Shown: piece by piece, positions 42,401 through 44,742 of the stretch
How positions within the stretch are numbered: the stretch's first letter is position 1
How the letters are laid out: every line of letters begins with the position of its first letter
DNA from: Plutella xylostella
Taxonomy: Eukaryota > Arthropoda > Insecta > Lepidoptera > Plutellidae
NCBI RefSeq assembly: GCF_932276165.1
Contig: NC_063995.1
Span: 7,998,001-8,062,000, forward strand
DNA: 64,000 nt
Direction of reading: 5' to 3'
Translations under genes and position numbers: made by a program
Notes under the pieces: generated by a model
What the model was told of the DNA's origin: nothing
The model's database searches: none
What the model saw: the letters and a program-made list of their open reading frames with translations, nothing else

Positions 42401-44742
42401 CACATCGGATGAAACCAACTTTTTTCGTCTTACTATGATTCTAACGCAAGTACCTAACACAACTTTGTATTGAAATTTGGAGATGTTTCCAGAGGTAATA
42501 AGAGTAAGAATTCTGAAGCTTTGAAACATATAGGTACTAAGTAAATACATATAGTTGGCTTCGATACATTTATTAGTGTTCGGGTACCCCCCTAAATTCT
42601 ACCTCAACTCTCTCCAACATAAACCTCTCGTCTCTCCAGAGAGAAGCTATGCGGCGTGCTACCGGCGCGCGCGCAGGGCTACATGTGGTCGCTGGCCTTC
42701 AGCACCAGCCAGCACGGCTTCTCGCTCGCCTCCATGTACCGCAAGATGCAGCGGGTCGACACGCCCGTGCTGCTCGTCATACAGGACACCGACAACAACG
42801 TGAGTCTGAATGCGAATTAACTGATGATGATGATGTTGAACCTAGGGAGTAGGGTAAAGCTAGCCCGTGCTGCTCGTCATACAGGACACTGACAACAACG
42901 TGAGTCTGATAAAATAAATAAATAATAAATAAATATATGGGGACATCTCACACACGGCCATCCGACCCCAAGCTAGGCAGAACCTGTGTTATGGGTGTCG
43001 GACAGCTGATATATCTACACAAATACATAGATAGATAGATACTAAATATAAATATCAACACCCAAGACCTTAGAACAAATATCTGTGTTTAAACAAATAT
43101 CTGCCCCAGCCGGGAATCGAACCCGGGACCTTCGGCTCAGTAGTCAGGGTCACTAACCACTATGCCATTCGGTCTGATCATGTGTCTAGACGGCTGGAAC
43201 CTCTCCCGCCTGCAGGGAGACGCTATGCACTAGATACTGATAGATAGACACTGATAATAACGTGAGTTGGAGCCTACGACTCAAAGAAACAAAACCAGAG
43301 GGCATATTAACTAGCTTTGGCGTACCCGGCGTGACCCCTGGTTCTTGCTGGCCAGGTGCACAGATAGGTAATTCGCACGAGTAGTACACTGTAGCGTTAG
43401 CCGTACTCCTCTCCTGATGTTACCATAGCAATGGCGGTTCTGAATTTTGCTGACGCGGGTTCGAATCCTGCCTACAATAGTTGTGTTTGTCTTGGATATT
43501 GTTTATTTATCATTTGTATTGTAGGTATTTATTTATGTAGGTATGTGACATGCATTAGGTATCTATTATCCGCCAATCAAAAGATAAAGCAATCCCATTG
43601 TAGTATTTGTAAAGAGACCAATGAAACCATGTAAATTCAGATGTTCTTACATTACTTTAGAGATATCTAAAACCACCCATTTAAAGTATATCACAGGACA
43701 CTGACATCCACGCCCGAAAAATGCCAACTTTTGTAACCAACCAAAATTATATTTGCAGGTATTCGGCGCCCTAACCTCGTGCGCGCTGCACCCTTCAGAG
43801 CACTTCTACGGCACCGGCGAGTCCTTCGTGTTCTCCTTCCAGCGGGTGGAGCCGGCCGCGGGCGAGACACCCAAGGTCTCACCTGTCGAGGAGAAACCCA
43901 AGGAGGTGGAGGGTAAAGAGGAGGAGGCCAAGGAGGATAAGGAGGAAGAGAAAGAAGGTTGGTTTTGATATTGTTTTCTGTAAAAGACAGTAGTTATGGT
44001 GTGTGTTTGTGGAAAGAAAAGGGCTGTGAAACAGAAGGACAGGACGAATGTGGATTTTCAGTTTTTCTTTGTAACATCAGAAATGTTCTGATTAATTATG
44101 AGCTATGATTAATAAAAATCGGTACAATCCCCCGACTTATATCTGCATAAAATATGTAGGACATTTCAAATGTGTTTATTGATTGATTTTATGTATTTGT
44201 TGTTTCCAGAGCCACCAGCACCGAAGCCAGTGAAGACCAAGTTCAAGTACTGGGGCTGGACCGGGGAGAACATGTACTTCATCCGCGGGAACAACGACAA
44301 CATATCTATCGGCGCCGGAGAGTAAGTTGCTTTTTAATTTCACCTAAAATTGAGATATCAGATAAGCCCTTTGCCCCCTACGGGAAATTATGGGTTTGAT
44401 AAAGATGACTGTTTTATCCTCGGAATGGCAGCGTTATGGCAAATTTTAAATACTCAAAAGATAGTAGAAAAGCAAAAAACTGTTTTGTTTGCGTAATTAT
44501 CATCAATATGGTATAATTATCATAGTTCGTTGTCTTCACTCAATCCTACTATTAGGCACCTATGGTCGATGCATCTATGTTTAACAATCCTTTTCCTGTT
44601 CCTCAGCGGCAAGTTCGGTCTGTGGCTGGACGGCGACCTGTACCTGGGCCGCACGCAGGCCTGCGACACGTACGGCAACGAGCCGCTCTCCACGCGAGAG
44701 GACTTCATCGTCAAGATCATGGAGTGCTGGACCTTCATCTGA
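3416..44742 (+). CDS. mtd: mustard / OXR1-NCOA7 family TLDc protein (24 exons, 5' partial)
   Basis: Oxidation-resistance protein of the OXR1/NCOA7 family, whose TLDc domain protects against oxidative stress and, in studied members, binds the V-ATPase. Exons: 3416-3478, 6522-6622, 10298-10359, 11987-12122, 14396-14488, 16215-16318, 16717-16910, 18104-18176, 18528-18671, 19271-19363, 19651-19860, 20139-20324, 21189-21392, 21743-21894, 23832-23968, 24323-24485, 26231-26369, 28741-28797, 29433-29525, 41563-41681, 42640-42799, 43759-43957, 44210-44321, 44607-44742. They sum to 3130 bases, with every phase matching and no internal stop, giving 1042 residues plus a partial codon. Domain order is LysM, GRAM-like, low-complexity middle, conserved PEYWFGVPRNR block, TLDc. 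The start lies outside the window. The gene is repeat-laden, with a 12-kb intron before the TLDc exons that houses two alternative first exons. The family call rests on LysM plus TLDc and is secure; exact use of the low-complexity exons is inferred. Confidence 0.95.
3479..6521 (+). other. mtd intron
   Basis: AT-rich intron of about 3 kb. Apart from a 15-bp inverted repeat at 4073-4136 carrying octamer-like motifs, I see no gene or recognisable element. Confidence 0.6.
4073..4136. repeat. Inverted repeat with two octamer-like motifs
   Basis: ATTGCCATGCAAATT at 4073-4087 is repeated in perfect inverted form at 4122-4136. Each arm contains ATGCAAAT, the classical octamer bound by POU-family factors. 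It could be an intronic enhancer element or the tip of a decayed foldback element. Confidence 0.45.
6522..6622 (+). CDS. mtd: mtd exon
   Basis: 101 bases between TTCCAG and GTAAGA. It encodes SKSRSVDHGFAAPFDLDALR followed by SKVEGRFDAVHRG. It is entered with one base completing a codon and leaves one base (G), which pairs with AT of the next exon to make Asp. The GC-rich third positions contrast with the surrounding intron. Confidence 0.88.
6645..6780. repeat. MITE with TACAGGRTGTTGCAAAAA ends
   Basis: TATACAGGATGTTGCAAAAA at 6645-6664 is matched in inverted form at 6761-6780 with one mismatch, 136 bp overall. It lies only 22 bases after the splice donor of the preceding exon. Related ends (CAGGGTGTT or GTTGCAAAAG) recur near 41878 and 51328, so this is a dispersed DNA-transposon-derived family. 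Confidence 0.75.
7032..7204. repeat. Foldback MITE with perfect 39-bp inverted ends
   Basis: The 39 bases 7032-7070, starting ACCTGCATAGTGTTTTACTG, recur exactly in inverted orientation at 7166-7204. The total is 173 bp with a 95-bp centre. I see no clear target duplication. Identity of the arms suggests recent insertion or constraint on the hairpin. Confidence 0.8.
9917..10245 (+). mobile_element. tRNA-derived SINE, full length, (GAATA)n tail
   Basis: The head carries both pol III promoter boxes (TAGCTCAGTCGG and GGTTCGAATCC). The body contains GAAGGAAAACATCGTGAGGA, a string common in insect SINEs, and the tail is (GAATA)n. It is flanked by the 12-bp duplication AGAGCCACCTGC (9905-9916 and 10246-10257), as expected for LINE-driven insertion. 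Partial copies occur at 12424, 16081, 17243 and 17517. Confidence 0.9.
10298..10359 (+). CDS. mtd: mtd exon leading into LysM
   Basis: 62 bases behind a strong polypyrimidine tract and CAG, ending before GTAAGT. It encodes DDDDQIKRLPPPPPIKTKTY plus Thr in phase 0. The final KTYT is the first strand of the LysM domain, which continues with VRDRETLTSLA in the next exon. Confidence 0.93.
10414..10851 (+). mobile_element. Element with ~60-bp inverted ends, internal tRNA-like pol III promoter, 12-bp target duplication
   Basis: The first 60 bases, starting TGTCCTCCTAGCCGAATTTC, are repeated in inverted form at the other end with only a few mismatches. The element is flanked by a perfect 12-bp duplication TATTAATTAGTA (10402-10413 and 10853-10864). 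At 10482-10553 is a tRNA-like sequence with an A box (TGGTCTAGTGGTAGAAGC) and a B box (GGTTCGATTCC). Its acceptor ends do not pair, so it is not a working tRNA. A SINE head combined with transposon-like termini is unusual; it may be a SINE with an inverted 3' copy at its 5' end, or a MITE that captured a SINE. Confidence 0.8.
10987..11036. repeat. Hairpin with GACTCTATTATCCGGG arms
   Basis: CTCTATTATCCCGGGTTCA and the inverted TGAAACCCGGATAATAGAG form an imperfect 20-bp stem. It is probably a remnant of a foldback or SINE head. Little more can be said. Confidence 0.5.
11437..11712 (+). repeat. Two fragments of a common lepidopteran LINE-like 3' repeat
   Basis: CATCATCATCAGCAG followed by CCACTGCTGGACGTAGGCCT and a CTCTCCCAAAG tract (11437-11528), then a diverged second copy at 11643-11712. 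This string is widespread in Lepidoptera at the 3' ends of RTE-type LINEs. The assignment is from memory of the motif; no search was run. Confidence 0.55.
11987..12122 (+). CDS. mtd: mtd exon encoding the LysM domain
   Basis: 136 bases, TTCCAG acceptor, GTGAGC donor. It encodes VRDRETLTSLAARFDTTPSE, then LTKLNRLATQFIFPGQTLLV and PDKRK. This is a typical LysM fold: the Y-x-V start comes from the previous exon, then L-x-x-L-A-x-x-F, a central LxxLNRL and a closing PGQxLxVP. In OXR1/NCOA7 proteins the LysM domain is intracellular. It ends with one base of a split codon. Confidence 0.96.
12424..12727 (+). mobile_element. tRNA-derived SINE, second copy of the (GAATA)n family
   Basis: Same family as 9917-10245, with a small deletion in the head between the A and B boxes (B box GGTTCGAATCC intact) and the body string GAAGGAAAACATCGTGAGGA. 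It ends AGAATAGAATAG. The upstream boundary is less certain because the first bases of the head are missing or changed. Confidence 0.85.
13013..13053. repeat. Perfect 18-bp palindromic hairpin
   Basis: GGACAACGCATTAAATGT and its exact inverse are separated by five bases (TTACT). It may be a minimal foldback element or a structured site. Nothing nearby explains it. Confidence 0.7.
13970..14078. repeat. Foldback element with TCTATACTGACGAAAAA ends
   Basis: GGTTACTCTATACTGACGAA at 13970 onward is mirrored by TTTTTCGTCATATAGAGTGA before 14078, with about three mismatches over 24 bases. This is the usual form of a short DNA-transposon remnant. It lies about 160 bases upstream of the ATG at 14238 and may sit within its promoter region. 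Confidence 0.65.
14100..14237 (+). promoter_or_regulatory. Candidate internal promoter/5' leader before ATG 14238
   Basis: GC-rich, CpG-containing stretch (AGCGCGCGCCGCCGGCCCGC within it) immediately upstream of an ATG exon that ends in the correct phase for the next mtd exon. Inferred from position and composition only. Confidence 0.45.
14238..14271 (+). CDS. mtd: Candidate alternative first exon of mtd (isoform without LysM)
   Basis: ATG followed by codons for MFSEFMKRWYH and one extra base before a GTGCGT donor. The phase matches the acceptor at 14396 exactly, creating H-D-G-D. Use of this exon would give a protein of 933 residues that lacks LysM and starts directly upstream of the GRAM-like part. 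The GC-rich leader supports a local promoter. A one-in-three chance of phase agreement means RNA evidence is needed. Confidence 0.65.
14396..14488 (+). CDS. mtd: mtd exon (acidic linker)
   Basis: 93 bases from TTGCAG to GTCGGT. It encodes DGDKDADGRSDSGDNTSEST followed by QGAPSEPANEK, an acidic, Ser-rich and probably disordered linker between LysM and the GRAM-like region. Entered and left with one base of a split codon. Confidence 0.9.
14489..16214 (+). other. mtd intron
   Basis: AT-rich intron of 1.7 kb. Only a short 3' SINE fragment at 16081-16143 is recognisable. Confidence 0.6.
16081..16143 (+). mobile_element. 3' fragment of (GAATA)n SINE
   Basis: Only the last part of the family is present: AAAGGTTCCATTCGAGGGAG through to GAATAGAATAGAA. 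It is heavily 5'-truncated. Confidence 0.75.
16215..16318 (+). CDS. mtd: mtd exon (start of GRAM-like region)
   Basis: 104 bases from TTGCAG to GTCAGT. It encodes EILESLRPSSPEAPSSSAGP then QRFLKINVRHITDGQ. The FLKINVRHITDGQG string is a conserved feature of OXR1/NCOA7 proteins. Phase 0 at the 3' end. Confidence 0.95.
16319..16716 (+). other. mtd intron
   Basis: About 400 bases, ending in a strong pyrimidine tract. Nothing recognisable inside. Confidence 0.6.
16717..16910 (+). CDS. mtd: mtd exon (GRAM-like region)
   Basis: 194 bases, CCCCAG acceptor and GTAAGT donor. It encodes GVVSGVLLVTPNAVMFDPNV, SDTLVMEHGPESYGVIAPME and YVVNAAIFYDIAHM, then a His-rich tail. The beta-strand pattern and position after LysM match the GRAM-type segment of long OXR1/NCOA7 proteins. 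Ends in phase 2. Confidence 0.95.
16911..18103 (+). other. mtd intron with SINE remnants
   Basis: 1.2 kb containing two partial copies of the (GAATA)n SINE at 17243-17516 and 17517-17600. Otherwise AT-rich without features. Confidence 0.6.
17243..17600 (+). mobile_element. Two adjoining partial SINE copies, (GAATA)n family
   Basis: The first copy (17243-17516) lacks the tRNA head but has the body string AAGGAAAACGTCGTGAGAAA and an internal expansion of TTCTATTC. The second (17517-17600) repeats the GGATATGTGAACC to AAAAGTTCCATTCG part. They probably represent one insertion into or next to another. Confidence 0.75.
18104..18176 (+). CDS. mtd: mtd exon
   Basis: 73 bases from TTTCAG to GTAAGT. 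It encodes KAENAEIYYMNKPELSPGKD followed by SLLVK, with the first Lys split across the junction. Phase-consistent on both sides. Confidence 0.92.
18177..18527 (+). other. mtd intron with perfect hairpin
   Basis: About 350 bases. Its one feature is a perfect 20-bp inverted repeat: ATTATTTAACTTCATTATTG at 18368-18387 and its inverse at 18407-18426. Confidence 0.65.
18528..18671 (+). CDS. mtd: mtd exon (acidic)
   Basis: 144 bases, CCCCAG acceptor, GTGGGG donor. It encodes DETFPELQSATLETGEGEER then PGSGEDERGGAAFPKAFDRD and LVTPTALQ. Gly/Glu-rich and probably disordered. Its last 40 bases plus the following intron are tandemly duplicated (see 18632-18915). Confidence 0.9.
18632..18915 (+). repeat. 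Tandem duplication of exon tail plus splice donor
   Basis: Copy A (18632-18788) contains the last 40 exon bases and about 117 intron bases. Copy B (18789 to about 18915) repeats it with an internal deletion. Copy B encodes AFDRNLVTPTALQ, the same peptide apart from D to N, followed by its own GTGGGG donor. A TAG immediately before 18784 would make an in-frame, stop-free 45-base mini-exon (18784-18828) in phase 0, though its pyrimidine tract is weak. Confidence 0.8.
19271..19363 (+). CDS. mtd: mtd exon
   Basis: 93 bases from TTACAG to GTAAGT. It encodes QQSVEDRRKSLLDHHWAIPS then KDRNSIDQTSE, phase 0 at both ends, so it could be skipped without changing the frame. RKSLLDHHWAIPSKDR is a conserved-looking block. 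Confidence 0.92.
19651..19860 (+). CDS. mtd: mtd exon (acidic, phase 0)
   Basis: 210 bases from TTGCAG to GTAGGG. It encodes VSSTADVAKDESIDGSSAHE, an acidic EEPPAADDGA stretch, HLVKLSYHDSGIDIRDPVLH and VTPAQQKK. Phase 0 at both ends. The SYHDSGIDIRD block is the best-ordered part and looks like a linear interaction motif (inference). Confidence 0.9.
20139..20324 (+). CDS. mtd: mtd exon, His/Tyr-rich
   Basis: 186 bases from TTTCTAG to GTGAAC, phase 0 at both ends. It encodes DNYFHHHYHDYYHEISTIYE, SREPSASEDCVCAYECDVTF and EKKFLERFRGHRPSDVSTVT plus DE. The opening cluster of six His and five Tyr, together with three nearby Cys, is unusual for this family. As an in-frame cassette it may be alternatively spliced. 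Confidence 0.8.
20325..21188 (+). other. mtd intron with palindromic MITE
   Basis: About 860 bases. A foldback lies at 20462-20565. The long minus-strand open frame over 20446-20766 passes through it and shows no protein-like pattern. Confidence 0.6.
20462..20565. repeat. Palindromic MITE
   Basis: Arms centred on TGTGATTGGT...ACCAATCACA extend outwards to CACGTGC...GCACGTG, giving imperfect 45-bp arms around a 15-bp loop. No open reading frame of interest. Confidence 0.7.
21189..21392 (+). CDS. mtd: mtd exon
   Basis: 204 bases from CTACAG to GTGAGG, phase 0 at both ends. It encodes VYSDADIVLSADWVPPVCLP, a Pro-rich RAEPPLSAPPLGENERVPRK, then ANVSFSLDGSNAQPPAKEEV and GKPDKKNK. The hydrophobic DIVLSADWVPPVCLP block stands out from the low-complexity rest. 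Confidence 0.9.
21393..21742 (+). other. mtd intron
   Basis: 350 bases. No feature seen. Confidence 0.6.
21743..21894 (+). CDS. mtd: mtd exon
   Basis: 152 bases from CCACAG to GTATGA. It encodes MLKRLSYPLSWVEGLTGEGA, a Gly/Ala-rich stretch and SADSHNSTSVFSKVFNR, with the final Arg split. Phase 2 at the 3' end matches the next acceptor. Confidence 0.9.
21895..23831 (+). other. mtd intron
   Basis: 1.9 kb, AT-rich, with one imperfect foldback at 23617-23693 and a small palindrome (GTCATGTAAGACATGAC) just after it. The minus-strand open frame at 22417-22737 has no recognisable domain and I do not call it a gene. Confidence 0.55.
23617..23693. repeat. Imperfect foldback
   Basis: TAGAACTTTTACACCGCGCT pairs with AGCGACCGCGACGTAAAACT and flanks with a few mismatches and small gaps. 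Short MITE-like hairpin. Confidence 0.5.
23832..23968 (+). CDS. mtd: mtd exon, Ser-rich
   Basis: 137 bases from ATCCAG to GTGAGT. It encodes RSSLGGFGRSNTKSTSSSSS, ATQPRLDYRSMVSVDDMPDL and FASFD. The MVSVDDMPDLFASFD end is more conserved in character than the Ser run. Leaves one base (A) for the next exon. Confidence 0.92.
23969..24322 (+). other. mtd intron
   Basis: 354 bases, pyrimidine-rich toward the 3' end. No feature seen. Confidence 0.6.
24323..24485 (+). CDS. mtd: mtd exon (conserved block before TLDc)
   Basis: 163 bases from CAACAG to GTGAGT. It encodes KLIPRPARPSDDPPLYLRLR, MGKPAGRPLPRTTPLMSYGR and KRMKPEYWFGVPRNR. The LYLRLRMGKP and PEYWFGVPRNRVDDL strings are hallmarks of long OXR1/NCOA7 proteins. 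Ends in phase 2 with the last Arg split. Confidence 0.95.
24486..26230 (+). other. mtd intron with minus-strand SINE
   Basis: 1.7 kb. It contains a tRNA-headed SINE in reverse orientation at 25404-25664. Otherwise AT-rich, no coding exon. Confidence 0.6.
25404..25664 (-). mobile_element. tRNA-derived SINE, (AAT)n-tail family, copy 1
   Basis: Read on the minus strand: head GACCGAATGGCGTAGTGGTT with A box, then a GGTTCGATTCC B box and a body ending in an (AATAA)n tail. A nearly identical copy lies at 42911-43171, differing at only a handful of positions, which suggests recent activity. It is not the same family as the (GAATA)n SINE. No clear target duplication is visible here. Confidence 0.88.
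26231..26369 (+). CDS. mtd: mtd exon (conserved block before TLDc)
   Basis: 139 bases from TTGCAG to GTATGT. Completes the split Arg and encodes VDDLFKFLTHWVPDRYGPLG, DVAAQGYELIDSDTEWDDDE and PRAGQK. The VDDLFKFLTHWVPDRYG stretch continues the conserved block. Phase 0 at the 3' end. Confidence 0.95.
26384..27082. repeat. Large inverted repeat with ~130-bp arms
   Basis: Sequence from about 26384 to 26515, including CTTGGCCCTACCCAACCACT and GATAACGTTGGTTATCA, is repeated in inverted form from about 26935 to 27082 at roughly 85 percent identity by eye. The spacer contains a separate small MITE. It may be a foldback transposon or two opposing copies of one repeat. Confidence 0.7.
26811..26895. 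repeat. Small MITE with CCCGCGCACTAGGCAGC ends
   Basis: CCCGCGCACTAGGCAGC and its exact inverse GCTGCCTAGTGCGCGGG bound an 85-bp element nested in the spacer of the larger inverted repeat. Confidence 0.75.
27147..27778. mobile_element. Foldback DNA element with ~120-bp ends and ATACAT flanks
   Basis: GTCGCAGGCATCTGGTTTAA at the left end is mirrored at the right end. The match runs for over 100 bases through GTTTGATTGAACC and GCCCGTTCATTGGATG. ATACAT flanks both sides (27141-27146, 27779-27784), which may be the target duplication. The 350-base centre includes an ATG followed by DLRRGRIVSKKKLWRNW, possibly the start of a lost transposase gene, but too short to identify. Confidence 0.7.
28741..28797 (+). 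CDS. mtd: mtd short exon before TLDc
   Basis: 57 bases from TCGCAG to GTAAGT. It encodes GERANSSGDVTELTKESWE. Phase 0 at both ends, with good acceptor and donor. Too short for simple ORF detection. Confidence 0.88.
28798..29432 (+). other. mtd intron
   Basis: 635 bases, T-rich. No feature seen. Confidence 0.6.
29433..29525 (+). CDS. mtd: mtd exon, last before the 12-kb intron
   Basis: 93 bases from GCTCAG to GTACCG. It encodes LLKAPYVKIYSIMKSQAEAL then GDSLGEEPQPE, phase 0 at both ends. The hydrophobic first part joins the preceding KESWE. The donor GTACCG is only fair, so this exon is slightly less certain than its neighbours. Confidence 0.8.
31500..32035 (+). mobile_element. Possible 5'-truncated retroelement 3' end
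   Basis: The segment is less AT-rich than its surroundings and ends in a T-rich stretch with TGTAAATGTATGTATTG and GAAATAAATAAATT, which resembles the 3' end of a polyadenylated retroelement. No coding frame survives. Weak call by overall appearance. Confidence 0.3.
35510..35901 (+). promoter_or_regulatory. Candidate internal promoter/5' leader before ATG 35902
   Basis: About 130 GC-rich bases (GCTGGCGCCCCCTCCACTCC, then GCCGTGCGCCCGCGAGCCCG) around 35530-35645 contrast with the AT-rich intron and precede an ATG exon of the right phase. CpG-rich leaders like this mark transcription starts in many insect genes. Inference from composition and position. Confidence 0.5.
35902..35997 (+). CDS. 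mtd: Candidate alternative first exon of mtd (short TLDc isoform)
   Basis: ATG, then 31 further codons MQTLKYFEMIQLRPAATPDT SAYDNNDTEEDE, ending at a strong GTGAGC donor in phase 0, exactly what exon 41563 requires. The product would be 273 residues, essentially only the TLDc domain. Short TLDc-only isoforms made from internal promoters are well known for OXR1 and NCOA7. The CpG-rich leader strengthens the call. Confidence 0.82.
36991..37156. repeat. Foldback with TCTCACACTGCC ends
   Basis: TTAGGTCTCACACTGCC near 36991 and GGCAGTGTGAGAACTCCCTTA near 37141 form imperfect inverted ends around a GC-richer core containing AAAACGC repeats. MITE-like. Confidence 0.5.
37226..37424 (+). repeat. Common lepidopteran repeat (CCCGCGCGCTTCGCTTCG ... 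ACAGACAGACAGAC)
   Basis: Begins CTAGCTGTACCCGCGCGCTT, passes GGGATAAAAAGTAGCCTATG and ends with a CAGACAGACAGAC run and TTTATAATATTA. I recognise this as one of the most abundant dispersed repeats in moths and butterflies. Its class is not clear from this copy. Confidence 0.75.
39202..39369 (+). CDS. mtd: Candidate alternative first exon of mtd with mitochondrial-type presequence
   Basis: ATG plus 55 codons, ending at a CAG/GTAATT donor in phase 0, compatible with exon 41563. The peptide begins MIRLLRGLTRLLVKHYRRAG, then LLVVSAARRRSSLHSIH. It is rich in Arg, Leu and Ser, has no acidic residue before position 38 and would form an amphipathic helix, the features of a matrix-targeting sequence. 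Spliced to the TLDc exons it gives a protein of 297 residues. OXR1 proteins are known to act partly in mitochondria. Codons are GC-rich, unlike the surrounding intron, which also supports coding use. Confidence 0.75.
40070..40175. repeat. Imperfect foldback
   Basis: AGACGGCATTGG and CTATAGACGTTCCTTCCACTC pair, with mismatches, with GAGTGAAAGGAATGTCTCTAG and GTGCCGTCTTT. Decayed MITE. Confidence 0.5.
41325..41475. repeat. MITE with ATCTACAA ends
   Basis: ATCTACAAAGATTCGCGCCA, continuing to ATACGGGATACGGGAA, is mirrored by TTCCCGTGTTCCGTATCTAT and GGCGGATTGTTGTAGAT. The 45-bp arms are about 80 percent identical by eye. Confidence 0.7.
41563..41681 (+). CDS. mtd: mtd TLDc exon 1
   Basis: 119 bases from TCGCAG to GTTAGT. 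It encodes VLSMSDELRRALYSSGASVD, MEFCPPDLIGTSEIFTLEHR (last Arg split). It is the shared acceptor for the long form and the two proposed short forms, all in phase 0. It begins the TLDc domain: the P-x-L-x-x-x-S-x-I-x-x-x-E-H pattern is typical. Confidence 0.97.
41682..42639 (+). other. mtd intron with MITE fragment
   Basis: About 960 bases. Around 41875-41955 the string GTTGCAAAAGTTGTGTAGGA and GGGGTAACTCAGGGAGTCAT matches the element at 50990-51190 and marks a repeat of the GTTGCAAAAG family. Confidence 0.55.
42640..42799 (+). CDS. mtd: mtd TLDc exon 2
   Basis: 160 bases from CTCCAG to GTGAGT. It encodes EKLCGVLPARAQGYMWSLAF, STSQHGFSLASMYRKMQRVD and TPVLLVIQDTDNN. HGxSLxxMYRKM and TPVLLVIQDTD are core TLDc motifs. 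Its last 37 bases and the following intron are duplicated downstream. Confidence 0.97.
42763..42910 (+). repeat. Tandem duplication of TLDc exon tail plus splice donor
   Basis: Copy A 42763-42862 and copy B from 42863 share GCCCGTGCTGCTCGTCATAC followed by AGGACAC, then GACAACAACGTGAGTCTGA, with an offset of 100 bases. Copy B encodes PVLLVIQDTDNN and has an intact donor. The TAG before 42864 would allow a 36-base, in-frame mini-exon. Copy B is interrupted by a SINE whose target duplication is GTCTGAT. Confidence 0.85.
42911..43171 (-). mobile_element. tRNA-derived SINE, (AAT)n-tail family, copy 2
   Basis: Nearly identical to 25404-25664 and also on the minus strand (B box GGTTCGATTCC, tail of AATAA units). 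It is flanked by GTCTGAT at 42904-42910 and 43172-43178. It landed within the second copy of the duplicated exon tail, just past the duplicated splice donor. Confidence 0.9.
43172..43758 (+). other. mtd intron, rest
   Basis: Includes a possible decayed third copy of the exon tail near 43225-43270 (GACACTGATAATAACGTGAG) and a tRNA-like SINE-head fragment near 43431-43475 with a GGTTCGAATCC B box. No coding exon. Confidence 0.5.
43759..43957 (+). CDS. mtd: mtd TLDc exon 3 with Lys/Glu-rich insertion
   Basis: 199 bases from TTGCAG to GTTGGT. It encodes VFGALTSCALHPSEHFYGTG and ESFVFSFQRVEPAAGETPKV, then a charged run of EEKPKEVEGKEEEAKEDKEE. FYGTGESFVFSF is a TLDc signature. The charged run continues into the next exon and adds roughly 45 residues to a loop that is short in most family members. 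Confidence 0.96.
44210..44321 (+). CDS. mtd: mtd TLDc exon 4
   Basis: 112 bases from TTCCAG to GTAAGT. It encodes EPPAPKPVKTKFKYWGWTGE followed by NMYFIRGNNDNISIGAGD. It resumes the TLDc fold with W-T-G-x-N-x-x-F-I. Phase 2 at the 3' end. Confidence 0.97.
44607..44742 (+). CDS. mtd: mtd TLDc last exon and stop
   Basis: 136 bases after CCTCAG. It encodes GKFGLWLDGDLYLGRTQACD, TYGNEPLSTREDFIVKIMEC and WTFI, then TGA. LWLDGDLxxGRxxxCxTxGNxxL is the closing TLDc motif, and the C-terminal aromatic residue follows the family pattern. Confidence 0.98.
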
